A DNA stretch of 64,000 nt from NCBI GenBank assembly GCA_037044905.1, contig JBAOKB010000024.1, positions 806,001-870,000 on the forward strand. The letters are read 5' to 3'. The notes under the pieces were generated by a model. The model was not told the origin of the DNA. It ran no database searches and worked only from the letters and a program-made list of their open reading frames with translations. Made by a program: the position numbers and the translations under genes. Below are positions 45,131 to 55,536 of this stretch, one piece after another. How positions within the stretch are numbered: the first letter of the stretch is position 1; each line of letters begins with the position of its first letter. The stretch comes from Hortaea werneckii. Its lineage: Eukaryota > Ascomycota > Dothideomycetes > Mycosphaerellales > Teratosphaeriaceae.

Positions 45131-46509
45131 CTAGTATTCTCTGCTCTCGCCAATATCACATACCTCGAACACACCTTCTTCAGGCATGCCCTTCCACTTC
45201 AGCGCCTCCTTGAGCTTCTTTGGCGGCTCCAGCACTTCTTCCGTCGTCAATACCCACGTGCCCCAATGGATGCCTAGCGCTCGTTCGCACTTTGTATCCG
45301 CGAAGATATTGACGGAATCATAGGGGTTGGCGTGCATAGGTGACATGATGAAGCGTGGATCGTATGCTCCAATGGGTATCAGACCAAGGTCAAATGGACC
45401 GCGCAGCTCTCCGATTCTCCCATCTGTCAGCAGAGAACCTCTATAGACGAGAGAAGTAGCGACTTACTGCTTAAACGCTGGGCAATGTGGCAAGTGACTG
45501 TACTTCTCGCTGTAGTCAAATTCATCTTTTGGCAGCTCAGGAACCTTCCGGTAACCAGTATCGCCACCAAACCAGACTTTCTTGCCACCGGAAGTTACAG
45601 ACCAGGAAGCCCAGAGGGTATGGCCTTTGTCGAACGGCGTGCGAGCGGAAGTGTGCTGACATGGCAAGCAGCCAATGATCGCTGTGATGTTCTGCGGCTT
45701 ATCTGGCCCTTCGCTCCCATTTGAGCTAGCCACTGAGCCGATCTCTGACGGAGGTGCTGAAAGTGTAATGGTCCTCTCATCCCACCAGTCCAATTCTGTG
45801 ACCTTTTTGTCGCTGATTCCCATGTTCGTAAACCATTCCTTATTTCCTAACCCAACGAAGAAATGACATTCTGGGTACTTCTGAGAGATTCTCCTAATAG
45901 TTGGATGAGATAGATGGTCGTAATGGCTGTGGCTGATGACTACAGCGTCTATGAACGGAAGGTCCTCGATCTCGCAAGGCATCTCTGTGTATCTCTTTGG
46001 GCCCATGAAGCTGAATGGTGAGCACCTTGCTTCGAAACCGGATCAAAGAGTACTCTTAAACCACCTGGAAACTCCACATAATAGCATGCGTGTCCCAGCC
46101 ATGTAGCTCGTAACTTGTCCGTTTGTCTGGTCGGTAGGAGCTCAGGTTTGCGGACTGGTACCGTCGGCGGTGTTGTATCTGGATTATTCCATTGGCCCGT
46201 AAAGCGCATTCGCAGCATCTTGAGCACTATCTTCCATGGTGTAAAGTCCTCGTAAGAAGGCCATGGATTAACAAACCCCTTGCCATGCTTGTTGTGGTGT
46301 GCTTTTGCTGAAATATCTGAAGGCGATGCGGACGCAGTCTGTGGTGAAGAAACAACGGCGTTCAATAGCGCGGATGTCATCGCGGAGGATCTGACGTTGG
46401 ATTCGTGGAAGCGGCGTACGTTTGAGGACAAAGGATCAGATGTTCGCGGGTGTAAGATTCGTGGGCGCACACAACGCGTAGTTCGGTGAAGGAGAAGATT
46501 TAAACGCAT
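45131..46509 (-). CDS. FMP30: NAPE-PLD-type metallo-beta-lactamase hydrolase, one frame break
   Basis: Homologue of N-acyl-phosphatidylethanolamine phospholipase D; the yeast protein is mitochondrial Fmp30. Exons 46509-45468 and 45416-45131. I chose the ATG at 46509 because MRLNLLLHRTTRCVRPRIL is a basic, amphipathic presequence-like start. The zinc site is ISHSHYDHLSH (HxHxDH), with later ligands in LPCQHTSART, FGGDTGY and GIHWGTW. Other marks: WLGHACYYVEFPGGLRVLFD and MSPMHANPYDS. A T is missing from a T run near 46036, splitting FDPV from EARCSPFSFMGPKR. Corrected length 442 aa. It probably hydrolyses N-acyl-PE to N-acylethanolamine; substrate inferred from family. Confidence 0.88.
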
Positions 46510-47126
46510 TGAGAACGAGCGACGAGAGGAAAGAATGTAAGCAAGATTTGAAAAGCACGTCTCACACAAATATGGCTGCCTATGAAAGTATCGCGGAACA
46601 TGATGTCTCAATCGGCATTCACTTGCATCGCCGGCTCCATCCGGAGCTTCCGCGCCGGGCAGTTATACAGCCCGCCCGCCGTCTCCATTCAAGACGTTTG
46701 TCCGGGAGCTGTCATGCCACGAAGTGACGCGCGGGCGTGACCAAACTTCTCGGAACCATTGAAAGGTAGGTAGCGTGCCATAAAATGCAAAGTCATGGGA
46801 GCGGTCTGAAGTCACGGTACGCGCCGGACGGAACCATTGACGTAGGTAGCATTGGAAGTGAGACATGGGTATGTCCAGGATGGACATGTCCAGGATGGCG
46901 GGATAGACTCAAGATTCAGCCTGAGGCATGAGGAAGCTGCAGGTGCAGCCCTGAACGACCCTCAACTTGTTGGTGAATGTCAAAGACCTTCACTCTCGCC
47001 AAGCAGAAACACCTTTCACTTCAACAAGATTCATACCTAAAGACAGGGCTTTTGATATCCAGGTATAGCAAAGACCTCGCGCTCTGCACTCTCTCTTTTC
47101 CTCATCTCGTCACATATTCGAAAGAC
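46510..47126. other. Divergent promoter region, with direct repeats
   Basis: 617 bases between divergent NAPE-PLD and UBC6 genes. Contains an imperfect direct repeat (cggaaccattga then taggtagc) starting at 46751 and 46829, and a tandem atgtccaggatgg doublet near 46870-46898. Their role is unknown. Confidence 0.5.
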
Positions 47127-47980
47127 ATGGCAACCAAAGCCGCTCACAAACGCCTGTTGCGCGAACACCAAAACCTCTCCACCTCCCCGCCGCCTTACAT
47201 TTCCGCCCACCCTTCCGAGCACAACATCCTCGAATGGCACTACATCCTCACAGGTCCGCCTGACACGCCATACGCCGGCGGACAATACTGGGGTACGCTC
47301 GTTTCCCGCCAGATTACCCGTTCGCACCGCCCGCGATCCGCATGCACACCGAGTCCGGCCGATTCCGCTGCAACGAACGACTATGTCTGAGCATATCCGA
47401 CTTCCACCCTAAAAGCTTCAATCCAGCATGGGAGGTGTCTACAATCCTTTTAGGTGTGCAATCATTCATGACGTCGGAGGAAATGACGACTGGTTCCGTC
47501 AGCGCACCGGACTTCAAGCGCAAACAGTTGGCGGGGAGGACTAGATGGTATAACAGCACCGGAGGTGGTACAACGACAAGGAAGTTGGGCGAGAGTGCAA
47601 GTCAGCATGCGGCGAAGCCTGTTCAGCAGCAAAGTAGTAATAAGTGGAGCATGACAGGGCGAGACGGTGGCGCGAAGTTCAGGGAGGAATGGCCAGAGGA
47701 AGACGAGGAGAACTGGAAGTGGATGGAGGAGAATCAAATTGATCCAAAGACTGGTGACAGCTTAAAAGCTGCAGCAGTGCAGGACGCACAGGAGCAGCAT
47801 AGTGGTGCCACCGAGTCTGCACAGAAAGCTGCGCCAGCCAGCGGTGCAGGGCAGAAGCAAGCCCATACAGCACAAGTCGCTGACCAGGGATGGTTGGGGA
47901 AGAATTGGGGTAAAGTGGCTATCGCGGCGGTATTCGTCTACGTGCTGGCAGCGAGGATGATGAGTGACGTCAATGCATAG
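47127..47980 (+). CDS. UBC6: Ubc6-like ER ubiquitin-conjugating enzyme, one frame break
   Basis: Tail-anchored E2 enzyme of ER-associated degradation (Ubc6/UBE2J2 type). The start MATKAAHKRLLREHQNLSTS and ILEWHYILTGPPDTPYAGGQ match the family. The active-site Cys lies in RFRCNERLCLSISDFHP, with no HPN motif, as in Ubc6. WNPAW-type sequence reads FNPAWEVSTILLGVQSFM. The C-terminus has a Lys/Gln-rich linker and one membrane helix (VAIAAVFVYVLAARMM) for tail anchoring. A T is missing from a T run near 47303, just before PPDYPFAPPAIRM, so the sequence as written stops early. Corrected length 284 aa, single exon. Confidence 0.92.
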
Positions 47981-48304
47981 AGCCAGCTTTGCATTACTGC
48001 GACGGATCGGACGGCTTTAGAGTGTTACTAGCGAGGTGTTTGGGAGTCCAAAATCATGATATAGTTGAAATTCCGCAGCAACGGATTGAGACCATAATGA
48101 GACGCATGTTCGTGTACTTTTCCAGCATTGCTTACATCTATATGACTAGTGTAAAGCAAGGAGGCCAGGCAAAATTTGCCGTCCTCCGCGACAGCGTCAC
48201 AATTGCAGCAAATGCATGAGCCATCTGAAGCATGACCCCCATACAAATCCAATCGGAAATTGTAAAGGTGACATACGGCAGGCTGTGCGTGATGGTGCAC
48301 AAAC
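47981..48304. other. Intergenic, convergent 3' regions
   Basis: 324 bases between the UBC6 and uS11 stop codons. Probable 3' UTRs only. Confidence 0.5.
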
Positions 48305-49056
48305 CTACAGACGACGACCACGGCGACCACCCTTTCTCCTGGTGCTGTCGGAAGGAGTGGGGGTGACATCCTCGATACGGCCGATCTTCATGCCGGAACG
48401 GGCGAGGGCACGGAGGGCGGACTGGGCACCCGGGCCAGGGGTCTTGGTGCTGTTGCCTGTAATGCTGTCTTAGCATCTTGTTTCGCCGGTTTTCTTCGCG
48501 AGAGTGTGAACTTACCACCAGTAGCCCGGATCTTGACGTGGAGGGCAGTGATGCCGAGCTCCTTGCAGCGAGCCGCAACGTCCTGAGCAGCCAACATGGC
48601 GGCGTACGGGGAGGACTCGTCACGGTCGGCCTTGACCTTCATACCACCAGTCACACGGCTGATGGTCTCACGGCCACTGGAAATCACCCAGGTTAGCCTC
48701 TGACCCAAAAGCTTTACAGATATCTGCCACCCTTTCCACCGTGCCTGTGCCAAACCCACTCAACTCGCTTTTTACGCTCAAGGTACTCGCAAGGCGGGGT
48801 TCGGCAAGGCACATGCGGAAATGATGGCATGTTGAGAGGATTGCGCTTACGAAAGATCGGTGACGTGGACGAAGGTGTCGTTGAAGGAGGCGAAGATACG
48901 GGCAACGCCAAAGACGAGCTCGCCTGGGATTCAATGTCAGCCGCTGGGTCTCATACTGAAGCCGAAATCTATTGATATTGATCACTTACCCTCACGGGCC
49001 TGGGGTCCCAACTGGACATTCTCCTGGCGCGGAGCCGGTGCCTTCTTTGGAGCCAT
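48305..49056 (-). CDS. RPS14: 40S ribosomal protein uS11 (S14)
   Basis: Small-subunit ribosomal protein of the platform near the 18S 3' end. Four exons: 49056-48990, 48923-48851, 48676-48516, 48456-48305; sum 453 bases, 150 aa, the usual length. MAPKKAPAPRQENVQLGPQA starts it; ELVFGVARIFASFNDTFVHV, TDLSGRETISRVTGGMKVK, YAAMLAAQDVAARCKELGI, LHVKIRATGG, and NSTKTPGPGAQSALRALAR then IEDVTPTPSDSTRRKGGRRG complete it. No frame break, although it lies between broken neighbours. It shares a 271-base upstream region with the divergent TYR1 gene. Confidence 0.98.
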
Positions 49057-49327
49057 TTTTGCTGCTGAATGAGCGCTGTGTATGCTGTGTCGCAAACCCA
49101 ACTCGTCCCGCGAAGTTCGAAGGCAGCAAAATGTGGTGTCGGCGAAAAGCCCGCCGCCAAGCCCGAAGTGAGCTTGGACCAGTTCGCGCAAGCAAAATCT
49201 CGACGCGAACTCCAGCTTCATCTCGTCCTCACCCTCAGCTCGTGCAGATTTCGACGCGTCTTCACAACATTCCCGATCCTTTGGTCTGTTGGAGACGTTT
49301 GTTTGAGCTGATAGCTATCCGGTCGAA

Positions 49328-51284
49328 ATGCCGTGGGGCAAGATGCCGTCGTGGGCATCATCGGCATGGGCGACATGGGCAAGATGTATGCTCGGAGGAT
49401 CGCGGCTGCTGGTGGAGGTGAGTAGCCTCTCCTGCAAAATGCTCTGCCATCACTGGGTTCGAGTTTGATACTCGCGAGACTCTTCCATTTCAATGGGAGT
49501 GCGATCGAGCCGTCAGCCTGGGTTGCACACTTCTGGTACGTTCCTACGCTTTTCTCTTACTCCACGCTGCAATGATGACTTGAGTGCATTTGGCTCGAGT
49601 ATGCTCGCTGTGGCACCACTGTCTCGTTAAGAGGCAGTGACCGCGGCGGTCGTCACTGATGTAAAATCTCAGCTACCTTACTTTCAATCGTCTGATCTTT
49701 GCAGCTCTCTCCCTGTGCAAACATGTTCTTTTGCTCTTGGAACATAGGCTAACAGCTTTCTGAATAGATTCGTGTGCTATCGTCTCCTCAGCTACTGACT
49801 GTCCTTGCGTAGAGTCCATGCCTGTGACACACCATCCAAGTATGAATCGCTTTGCTCTGAATTTTCCAATGTAGGCCTCTTTAGCATCCCACCAGCAAGC
49901 CCTCATGTGTAGGCTTCAGCTGAGAGGTAAGCAGACCTCGAACATTTCCATCCTTCCCAACGGCCATTTCGTGTCTCGTTCATCCGACTGGATCATGTAC
50001 TCTGTCGAAGCTCGCAACATCGACTCAGTTGTAGCAATGTACGGTCCAAGCACCAAAATGGGTGCTATTGTTGGCGGTCAGACATCCACCAAAGCCCCGG
50101 AGATTGAAGCCTTCGAGCGTCACTTGCCTTCAGATGTTGAGATCGTCAGTTGTCACTCCCTTCATGGGCCTGGCGTCAACCCGAAAGGTCAACCACTCGT
50201 CATCATTCCACATCGGGCAAAGGAGTCGAGCGTACAACTTGTAGAACGCATCCTCGGCTGCCTCGAAAGTAAATTTGTACCGCTCTCTGCCGAGAAACAC
50301 GACCGGATCACAGCCGACACGCAGGCCGTGACGCATGCGGCATTCCTGTCTATGGGCACAGCATGGCAAGCAAACAACCAATTCCCATGGGAGATTCCTC
50401 GCTACCTCGGCGGCATCGAGAACGTGAAGATCAACCTTACCCTCCGCATCTACTCCAACAAATGGCACGTGTATGCCGGTCTTGCCATCCTCAACCCCAG
50501 TGCACGGGCACAAATACGACAGTACGCTGAGAGTGTAACCGAACTCTATAAGCTGATGCTTGGGGGTCACCGGAAAGAGCTAAGGGATAGGATATATGCG
50601 GCGCGGGCAGCTGTCTTCGGCAAGAGGGAAGGCGATGAGAGGGAAGAACTTCTGCTTGAAGACGAGCTGCTCGACAGATTTAGTCTAGGCGATAAGCCTG
50701 CACAAAGGGTATGTGTGATATCCCCCATGATGCTATCGTTTCTTGCACGCCACCGCATCTGACAACAGCTTGCGGCAAGGACTTGTTCACTGGGTTCCTG
50801 CCTATGCTCTCAGCGCCATTGCTAACTTGGCCACTTCCTAGGTACGAAACAACCACCTCTCCCTCCTCTCCATCGTAGACTGCTGGTGGAAACTAGGCAT
50901 TGTCCCCTACGACCACATGATCTGCTCCACCCCGTTATTCCGTCTGTGGCTCGGCATCACCGAGTACGTCTACCGCAACGAGGAGCTGCTGGAAGAGTGC
51001 ATCGAGACGGCGATCGAAGACCAGAGCTTCCGTGCTGATGACCTCGAGTTCTGCTTCGCGGCCAGAGACTGGAGCGAGAGGGTGAGCTTGGGACATATGG
51101 ATGCGTAGGTCTCCCCAGATATGGACCTTGGACGATCATGTGCTGACGTGTGTTTGCAAGGTACCGCGAGAAGTTTGAGAAGATCCAGAAATACTTCGAG
51201 CCGCGGTTCCCGGAGGCGACGAAGTTGGGGAATGAGATGATACGCACGATTGAAGAGAATCTGAATAGTCGGAAACAGGCCTAG
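49328..51284 (+). CDS. TYR1: Prephenate dehydrogenase, one frame break
   Basis: Tyrosine biosynthesis: converts prephenate to 4-hydroxyphenylpyruvate with NAD(P). Five exons: 49328-49417, 49815-49870, 49920-50708, 50842-51104, 51161-51284. The nucleotide loop is VVGIIGMGDMGKMYARRIAA; exon 2 gives VHACDTPSKYESLCSEFSN. Later marks: ILPNGHFVSRSSDWIMYSVE, STKMGAIVGGQTS, VSCHSLHGPGVNPKGQPLV, ITADTQAVTHAAFLSMGTAW, NKWHVYAGLAILNP, NHLSLLAIVDCWWKLGIVPY-like exon 4, and CSTPLFRLWLGITEYVY. An A is missing near 49341 so the ATG at 49328 is out of frame with the Rossmann loop; restored length 440 aa. Intron 1 (397 bases) is far longer than others here and exon 2 is only 56 bases. Confidence 0.92.
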
Positions 51285-51374
51285 ACTGTGCCAGGTCTAT
51301 CACATGTTTTGGTTTTATGAGTAGAAAGTTAATGCAAATGCGCAGTGGCTGGGTATGATCTTCATTTTAGGCCT

Positions 51375-51879
51375 TTAGGCACAGTTCACTATCGCAGTTG
51401 CAGGTACAGCTAAACCTTCGCCATTTTGGTTGATAGAATTCATCAGCCTCATTGGTAGCTCGTTAAATCCACCGCCAACGAGAAAATCGATATACGCCCG
51501 GTGCTGATATATGCTCTCGCCGTCTATGATCGCGTTCCAGTAGCCGACAGCTATCCAGAAATGACCTCCGGCGACGTAGTCTTGCGAGGCGCGACGTTGG
51601 GTGTCCAAGGACAGTTTGCAGCCGTCGGAAGTATTTTTATTCGCAAACACGCGAACACCACTGAACACTTGTTCAACCCGTTGTGAAGTTCAGAGGAGAC
51701 ATCCGCGTGCATGGACCGGACCATAGGACATAGACATCTTGCTGGAGCACAACTCTCGTCGCTGTAACTGGTTCGCCCGACCCGGGTACACGCGAGTACT
51801 TCTCCGCATCGTATAAAGATGAGCTTCTTGCCGCGCCTGTCAGGCTTCCAATTCCGGATGTAGCAACAGCTCTAGGCAT
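51375..51879 (-). CDS. Possible small protein, family unknown, one frame break
   Basis: Two adjoining minus-strand frames may form one 167-aa protein. The first runs from ATG 51879 (MPRAVATSGIGSLTGAARSS, then TRVVLQQDVYVLWSGPCTRM). The second ends at 51375 (YVAGGHFWIAVGYWNAIIDG, FLVGGGFNELPMRLMNS). An extra base near 51683 would join them. Amino-acid use looks protein-like and both halves are rich in Gly and Val, but I recognise no family. It sits between convergent TYR1 and Kelch genes, where it could also be UTR sequence. Low confidence. Confidence 0.35.
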
Positions 51880-51966
51880 ACAAGGCTGACAGGCAAATCA
51901 CGTGGTGACATTCCAACAACCCAAATCCGAAACGCCGATATGGAGGGTCTCCATCATGCTACGCCC

Positions 51967-53301
51967 TCAACGATCCACAGTAACCATAACCCCATCCCCC
52001 CTCACCTTCCCATCTTCCCCAACACCACCCCACGCCACCACACTCGCCCCATCAACCTCCGTCCCCTTAGCAACCGCCATACCCTTCCTCCGCCCCGTGC
52101 CCCTCCCCGGCTGACTCTCCTGAATCATCACCCCCTCAGAATCATAATACTTGACCTCCTCCCACACCATCTCGCCCGTATCCTTCCGGATCGCCTGCCG
52201 CGCAGCGTCCTTGAACGAAGCCGCCGTCATCCCCTCGGGCTTCAGCTGCAGCGCCCAAATATCCTCCAACGTCTCGCCGAGCGGGGCCTGGCCGCCGAGG
52301 AGAAGCAAGTAGTTCCGGCCCTGACCCGTCGTCACGGGGACCAGCGTCGCGCCTTCTCTGTCCCCTGGATGGGAGGGCTCTTCCTCGTCGGATGTGGCGC
52401 TGGAGGAGAGTTTGCACCAGGGTCCAAGGGGCGTGAGACCTAGCTCGCCGGCGCCGGCGCGGTCGTCGAAGGTGCCGGGCGTGAGGTCCATGTAGCTCGT
52501 CTGCCCGCGTGCGAAGGCGTAGATGCGTTTGTCCGTCATCGCTAGGCTGGAGGATCCGGACATAGGTGATGGGAGTGAGGGCAGTTCGGCCCAGGTCCGC
52601 GATGAGATGTCAAAGGCCCAGATGTCGTGTAGCTGTTCGCCGGACTTGGCTTTGCCGCCTTGCACGATGATTGTGCCATAGGTATCTGGGGCTGGAGGCT
52701 CGGGGACCTCCTTTGCTGGATCTATGGGCATCTGAGGCGCGAGGCCTTCCCCTGTGGGTCGCTGCGTGGGTTGTGGGTGCTCGCTTGCAGCAGAGGCGTG
52801 TTGCGAGCGTGGCTCGGGCCTCTTGCTTTCCGGGTGTGGATCGAGAGCATACCATGCGTTCGTAGCTGTGTTGAAAACCCACACCCGCCCTTGCTCATCC
52901 ATAGGCTCTCCATCGTCCTGTCCGCTCCCGCCAAACATGTATATCCTATCATCCACGACAGCAGCACTGTGTCCCCACCGCTTTGGCGGTGCACCCTCTG
53001 TGGCTTCTATTCTCCGGTAGTCTGTACTCTCTACCCCAGATGCAGGGAGTATAATCACATGCATGTCATTGTCGGCAAGTTCCTCTCCACCGCTTTTGCT
53101 CAAGGTCTTGCCTCCGAACGCGTATGCCCGTCCCTTGATGACACTTATGGTTTGATAGGCTTGGGGGACCTCGACATCTTTGATAGGCTGCAAAGTCGCT
53201 TTCAACGGTAGGGTTGGATCGTAAACGCCCTTGGCAAGTAATGCCGCGCCTTCGACGAGGTTTTTCGCAGCGTATGCTACCGCTGCTCCCGCCTCTGCCA
53301 T
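51967..53301 (-). CDS. Kelch-repeat beta-propeller protein
   Basis: A 444-aa intact single exon from the ATG at 53301. Kelch repeats are marked by paired Gly after a hydrophobic strand: GRAYAFGGKTL, DRIYMFGGSGQDD with WVFNTATNAWYAL, GTIIVQGGKAKSGEQLHDIW with FDISSRTWAELPSLPSP, NYLLLLGGQAPLGETLEDIW and ASVVAWGGVGEDG. A short helical start (EAGAAVAYAAKNLVEGAALL) precedes the propeller. An internal low-complexity insert lies around EPRSQHASAASEHPQPTQRP. Such fungal proteins may be scaffolds; there is no catalytic signature (no copper ligands of galactose oxidase). Function unknown. Confidence 0.88.
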   Translation of the reverse strand: MAEAGAAVAYAAKNLVEGAALLAKGVYDPTLPLKATLQPIKDVEVPQAYQTISVIKGRAYAFGGKTLSKSGGEELADNDMHVIILPASGVESTDYRRIEATEGAPPKRWGHSAAVVDDRIYMFGGSGQDDGEPMDEQGRVWVFNTATNAWYALDPHPESKRPEPRSQHASAASEHPQPTQRPTGEGLAPQMPIDPAKEVPEPPAPDTYGTIIVQGGKAKSGEQLHDIWAFDISSRTWAELPSLPSPMSGSSSLAMTDKRIYAFARGQTSYMDLTPGTFDDRAGAGELGLTPLGPWCKLSSSATSDEEEPSHPGDREGATLVPVTTGQGRNYLLLLGGQAPLGETLEDIWALQLKPEGMTAASFKDAARQAIRKDTGEMVWEEVKYYDSEGVMIQESQPGRGTGRRKGMAVAKGTEVDGASVVAWGGVGEDGKVRGDGVMVTVDR

Positions 53302-53608
53302 TGGCACTCAGCGTTGTGCTTTTCGTGGAATGTGTAAGGTGTGGACAAGGTCGAGGTGAGCTTATAGCCAGATCGAAGAGCGACAATTAAGGTCTTTGGT
53401 AGACTTGGGTAAGGATTGGAGTTACATACGAACCTTGGAAAGCAACGACTCGGGACGCCAATGCAAGGAACAGCGGGGATTCGCCCATTGGAACATCATG
53501 TGAAATTGTGACGTAAGTGGGGTATAGCAACCGCGCACCTTCCAAAAATAGACAATAGGCTACATTACAGTACATATCAAACTCCAATGCTATAACCCTC
53601 CTTGTCTT
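53302..53608. other. Intergenic spacer
   Basis: 307 bases between two leftward genes. No feature recognised. Confidence 0.5.
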
Positions 53609-54561
53609 TCATTGATCCGCACCAAAGTTACATCTCTCGTGATTGAGACTATGCTGCAAAGAACTCGGTCGGCTGCTAGCGGCTGAAATAGGACTCACTG
53701 GAGAGACAGGAGATACCGGTGAAGGTGGAAGATTCTTATGAGTCGTCGAAGGCTGCTGCGGTGCGCTAGCTGGTCGCGTGTGCAGATTCAAGGTTGAAGA
53801 CCTCGAGATAGTTTTCGAGGTTACGGGTCGTTGAGTAGAGGAAGGATCATGTTGTACGGGAATTAAGGGGCTCGGCTGTCCGTTCTGCACTGCCACTGTG
53901 GAGAGCTCTTGGTTGGGCGATTGTAACGATGTCTCCTGAACCGGTATTGGTGGTAGGAATGGAGCTTTAGAGCCTACATTGCGCAGCTCGTGGGGTGTAA
54001 TCGAGGGCGAGTGGAAGCTAGAGCTCTCTCCTGCTCCTTTATCGTTTGTCGTGACAGGTCCGTAAGGCCCTAATGATCTCTTGCGTCTCTTCCGTATGAG
54101 GAAGATGGTTGTGAGGATCGCTACAAGAAGCGGGATACCAACTCCTACTCCTATGCCAACTCCTATCTTGGCACTGGAAGAAGACCGGAGCCATTGCTTT
54201 TGACATCCTCCATCAAGGTGGTGTTGACGGCAGTATTGCTGGCTTCAGAAGCGGTAGTGGATAGGGAAGTCGACAGTGTTAAGGTGGAGCTAATTGAGTC
54301 TGTTGCAGAAGCTGAACTCGCCGAGGGGTGAGAGACACCGGCGATGCTTGAACTTGTAGTGCTTGACTTTTGCGGTGCAGTCACAGTCGAGGCTGCAATG
54401 TTAGTTTACTGTTACAGATACCAACATACCGCAAACCTACCTGCGCTCGATGTCGACGCCGAGGTCGCTGTGATGTCAGTAGGAAATCGTTGCGCCAATG
54501 CATGCTGTATCTCAATCCCATTCAGACCTGCCGACAAGATCAAGAAGGCCAGTCTCGCCAT
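53609..54561 (-). CDS. Single-pass Ser/Thr-rich membrane protein (Mid2-like), one frame break
   Basis: Resembles wall-sensor-type proteins: signal peptide, Ser/Thr-rich ectodomain, one helix, basic stop-transfer and a Pro/Ser-rich tail. Exons 54561-54441 and 54392-53609. MARLAFLILSAGLNGIEIQH is the signal; the ectodomain spans about residues 35-115; the helix reads IGVGIGVGVGIPLLVAILTT then IFLIRKRRKRSLGPYG. The tail has SPVSPVSPVSPIS repeats. A C is missing near 54186, right before the helix, so the uncorrected product is ectodomain only. Corrected length 301 aa. An alternative upstream ATG (near 54693) would require an extra intron. Role as a stress sensor is inferred from layout, not from a conserved domain. 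Confidence 0.75.
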
Positions 54562-55536
54562 GGCCGTAACCTCGACCGGACTGCAGCTTATTAGAAGAGG
54601 AAGAGCATAGAAAATTGAGAGGAGAGATTACATCCTACTTACCTAGATAGCTCACAAGCATTACAACCCAGATGAGAGCGGCTGCTGGGTTCATGCTCCA
54701 TGTCTGACACGCATGTAGCTTGTCTCTTTGTCCTAAAAATAAGAAAGCTGTACATGTAGTTTCAGCCGCACGAAGCTGTCAGACGGCTCTCATCGGCCAT
54801 CCATTGTGTGGGGAGGCATTCTTTCTCAGCTTGCAACCAGCAACGATTGACTTGTTTTCTTTTCCTCTTCTTGGCCATTTCTGCGTGAAAAGTGCATTCT
54901 GTGATGGCTGGATGAGATGGGTGGCAAGTAGAGATGGGTTTTCCAAAGCAACATGAGTTCACATCCCCGTTGCACAATTCCACGCGCTAGAGACTCACTA
55001 GCGCACCCAAATGCTTCCACTTCGATTCGATTTTATAGTGTTAGAGCAATAGACATTTAGAAACATCTAAAAAATCACGCGACCAAGCGGGAGGGATTTG
55101 ATACATTGCCATTAGAGGTCTTGAGAGAGACCAGACAGCCACTGCAAAAAAGAAATCACTCAAAAAAAAACACCCAAAACAAGCCTCTTCCCTATACCAC
55201 ATCTTGACTCGAACTCCAAAATTTACGCCACTCGCTATAAGTATCATAGCGAATTAATATCGCCGGTCTATCTTAACAAGAAGACTGAATCCAAAAACGA
55301 GAACAACACATACCAAGAGAGAGAAAAAAATAAATAAAAACAAATAAAGGGAAAACAAACCATCCCCAACTCCAATCCCGCTCTCCTCCAACCCCAAGAA
55401 CCTCTCCAGCCCTCGGAACCTAGCAACTCTCCAAGTCTTGACGAACCTCAGATCCAAGAACACGCGCTGAAGAATATCAAGAAGGAGCCACCCAAAAAAA
55501 AAAAAAAAAAAGAAAGAAAAGAGGGGCGCGGAAAAA
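54562..55536. other. Intergenic, with A18 tract
   Basis: 975 bases, AT-richer toward the right, ending with an A18 run at 55494-55511. No gene recognised; a minus-strand frame (55254-55595) is low-complexity Phe-rich antisense of the A tract. Confidence 0.5.
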
